The notes below the pieces were generated by a model. It was not told the origin of the DNA. It saw only the letters and a program-made list of their open reading frames with translations, and ran no database searches. A program made the translations under genes and the position numbers. A stretch of 7,157 bases of DNA from Pseudomonas sp. PGPPP3 (GTDB lineage: Bacteria > Pseudomonadota > Gammaproteobacteria > Pseudomonadales > Pseudomonadaceae), in NCBI GenBank assembly GCA_002256055.1, contig NKIE01000143.1, positions 1 to 7,157 of the forward strand, written 5' to 3'. Every line of letters starts with the position of its first letter. The stretch's first letter is position 1. Shown here one piece after another: positions 6,088 through 7,157 of the stretch.

Positions 6088-6650
6088 AGGGTGAATTCTC
6101 CTCGCTGGGTCAGCAGGTCGCGGACCAGATACAGGGCGGCCAGGGCACGGCCCTCGCTGAATTGCGGATGCTGCACCAGTGCCGACAGTTCGCCGAGGTC
6201 GACCCGGTCAACCCGCAGCGGCTCTGGCTCGTCGCCCGGCAGGCTCTGCGCATACAGATCACGGGCCAGAACCACCTGGATCTTTTGGCTCATATAGCCC
6301 GGCGACAGGCTCAACTCGGCCAGCAGTTCGAGCTGATGGGCACCAAAGCCAGCCTCTTCCATCAGCTCGCGGTTGGCCGCCACCAACACATCTTCGCCTG
6401 GTTCAATCAGGCCCTTGGGCAGGGATATCTGATAGTCGTCGGTGCCGGCACAGTACTCTTCCACCAGCAGCGCATGGCGCGCATCGGCCATCGCCACGAT
6501 CATCACCGCACCATAGCCCGTGCCCTTGCTGGCCAGGCGCTCGTAGGTTCGCTCAACGCCATTGGCGAAGCGCAACTGCAGTTGCTCAACGCGAAACAGG
6601 CGGCTGCTGGCGACAATTTCGCTGGCGAGGACGGTGGGTTTCTGGCGCAT
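6084..6650 (-). CDS. nudE: NudE-type Nudix pyrophosphatase (ADP compounds hydrolase)
   Basis: This 188-residue cytoplasmic enzyme splits the pyrophosphate bond of adenine-containing dinucleotides; E. coli NudE acts on ADP-ribose, NADH and Ap3A. The Nudix box is perfect at 80-102: G80, E86, then REL-x-EEAGF with R94, E95, E98 and E99 as the Mg2+-binding helix. The preceding QISLPKG and the following LSPGYMSQKI segment are typical of the ADP-ribose hydrolase branch. An AAGGAG lies 7 bases before the ATG (plus-strand 6658-6663), which settles the start. It is the first gene of the pair with cysQ, overlapping it by four bases, and is divergent from the HAD gene. E. coli likewise has nudE close to yrfG, in support of the name over a general ADP-ribose pyrophosphatase. 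Confidence 0.92.
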   Translation of the reverse strand: MRQKPTVLASEIVASSRLFRVEQLQLRFANGVERTYERLASKGTGYGAVMIVAMADARHALLVEEYCAGTDDYQISLPKGLIEPGEDVLVAANRELMEEAGFGAHQLELLAELSLSPGYMSQKIQVVLARDLYAQSLPGDEPEPLRVDRVDLGELSALVQHPQFSEGRALAALYLVRDLLTQRGEFTL

Positions 6651-6657
6651 GACGGGG

Positions 6658-6663
6658 CTCCTT
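6658..6663 (-). promoter_or_regulatory. Strong ribosome binding site of nudE
   Basis: Read on the minus strand this is AAGGAG, 7 bases before the nudE ATG: near-ideal sequence and spacing, and stronger than any other site in the window. Confidence 0.75.
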
Positions 6664-6672
6664 GGCGTGGCG

Positions 6673-6691
6673 GCGCGTTATCATAGCGCGC
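6673..6691. promoter_or_regulatory. Palindrome over the likely nudE promoter
   Basis: This 19-base site has 9-base half-sites around 6682 that match at eight of nine positions; the ninth is a T/G pair. It lies in the 102-base region between divergent nudE and the HAD gene. On the minus strand the centre reads TATGAT (6685-6680), a good -10 hexamer 29 bases before the nudE ATG, though no clear -35 is seen. A -10 inside a palindrome suggests an operator, but it could also be a hairpin in the nudE leader or chance. Confidence 0.35.
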
Positions 6692-6752
6692 TGACGCTAC
6701 TGCCGCGCTGGCCGTGCGAGCTTTCGCCCCGGCGCCCCAACGAGATCTGCCC

Positions 6753-7157
6753 ATGACTCCGCTGCCCTGGCCCGACATCGACACCGTGCTGCTCGACATG
6801 GACGGCACCCTGCTCGACCTGCATTTTGACAACCACTTCTGGCTCGAACACCTGCCTCAGCGCTATGCCGAGCTGCATGGCATCAGCCGCCAGCAAGCCG
6901 ATGACGAATTGCTGCCGCTGTTCCACCAGCATGCCGGCCAACTCAGTTGGTACTGCACCGACTTCTGGAGCCGTGAGCTGAACCTCTCGGTGCGCGACCT
7001 CAAGCGCGAAGTGGCGCACCTGATTGCCCTGCGCCCGGATGCCGACACCTTTCTGGCAGCCATCCGCGCGGCCGGCAAACGGGTGGTGCTGATCACCAAT
7101 GCCCATCGCGACTCACTGTCGCTGAAGCTCGAACGCATTGAACTGGCACCTTACTTC
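6753..7157 (+). CDS. yrfG: HAD-family hydrolase, YrfG-like nucleotidase (5' part)
   Basis: The frame is open from ATG 6753 to the last base, giving 135 residues of a protein that continues beyond the window. HAD motif I is clear: LLDMDGTLLDL (14-24), with D16 as nucleophile and D18 as general acid/base. A helical cap region follows, then motif II in VVLITNAHRD (Thr/Asn after the hydrophobic strand, about 115-124). Motifs III and IV lie outside. The FDNHFWLEHLP segment after motif I, and the position next to nudE, resemble E. coli YrfG, a GMP/IMP 5'-nucleotidase, and the HAD gene beside nudE in P. aeruginosa. Upstream is only a weak GAG at 6742-6744. The HAD family call is firm; the substrate is inferred by resemblance. 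Confidence 0.85.
   Translation, partial: MTPLPWPDIDTVLLDMDGTLLDLHFDNHFWLEHLPQRYAELHGISRQQADDELLPLFHQHAGQLSWYCTDFWSRELNLSVRDLKREVAHLIALRPDADTFLAAIRAAGKRVVLITNAHRDSLSLKLERIELAPYF

Noticed and set aside
5854..6686. Plus-strand open frames opposite cysQ and nudE
   Set aside because: Both minus-strand genes carry complete catalytic motifs and coupled starts. The plus-strand frames show no family features.

Overview
The window reads as ordinary chromosomal DNA of a Pseudomonas-type gammaproteobacterium. It is GC-rich with Pseudomonas-like codon use, and every protein can be recognised. The strongest taxonomic pointers are the oprH-phoP-phoQ cluster, an arrangement known from P. aeruginosa, and FabY, the Pseudomonas-type initiating 3-ketoacyl-ACP synthase. 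The species cannot be named from this sequence alone.

Layout. At 1-43 is the last dozen or so codons of an outer-membrane barrel protein, best read as OprH. After an 84-base gap holding a perfect 10-bp hairpin come phoP (128-805) and phoQ (802-2151), overlapping as ATGA. A 209-base leader with several hairpins precedes fabY (2361-4268). A GC-rich hairpin follows fabY, then an AT-rich promoter region, then a TauE/SafE (TSUP) membrane transporter gene (4464-5249). This converges, with a 16-base gap, on a minus-strand pair: cysQ (5266-6087) and nudE (6084-6650), also overlapping as ATGA. A 102-base divergent region with a near-perfect palindrome separates nudE from a plus-strand HAD hydrolase gene (6753 to beyond the window end), which resembles yrfG.

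How the genes work together. PhoQ senses the periplasmic environment (in relatives, low Mg2+) and controls PhoP, which in P. aeruginosa drives oprH-phoP-phoQ itself and envelope remodelling. FabY starts fatty acid synthesis from acetyl-CoA and malonyl-ACP, so the left half is about building and protecting the envelope. The right half is about sulfur and nucleotide clean-up: CysQ removes the PAP left by sulfate assimilation, NudE hydrolyses ADP-ribose/NADH-type compounds, and the HAD protein probably dephosphorylates a nucleotide or other small phosphate. The TSUP carrier could move a sulfur oxyanion or organosulfonate, but its substrate cannot be read from sequence.

From memory of PAO1, fabY-cysQ-nudE-HAD is a conserved order (around PA5174-PA5177), while oprH-phoPQ lies far away (PA1178-1180). 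The neighbourhood here therefore seems to combine two loci, with a TSUP gene between fabY and cysQ. I see no mobile element, CRISPR, tRNA or rRNA, and no convincing new multi-gene system. The items worth a second look are mainly non-coding: the hairpin before phoP, the branched fold before fabY, and the symmetric sites at the TSUP and nudE/HAD promoters.
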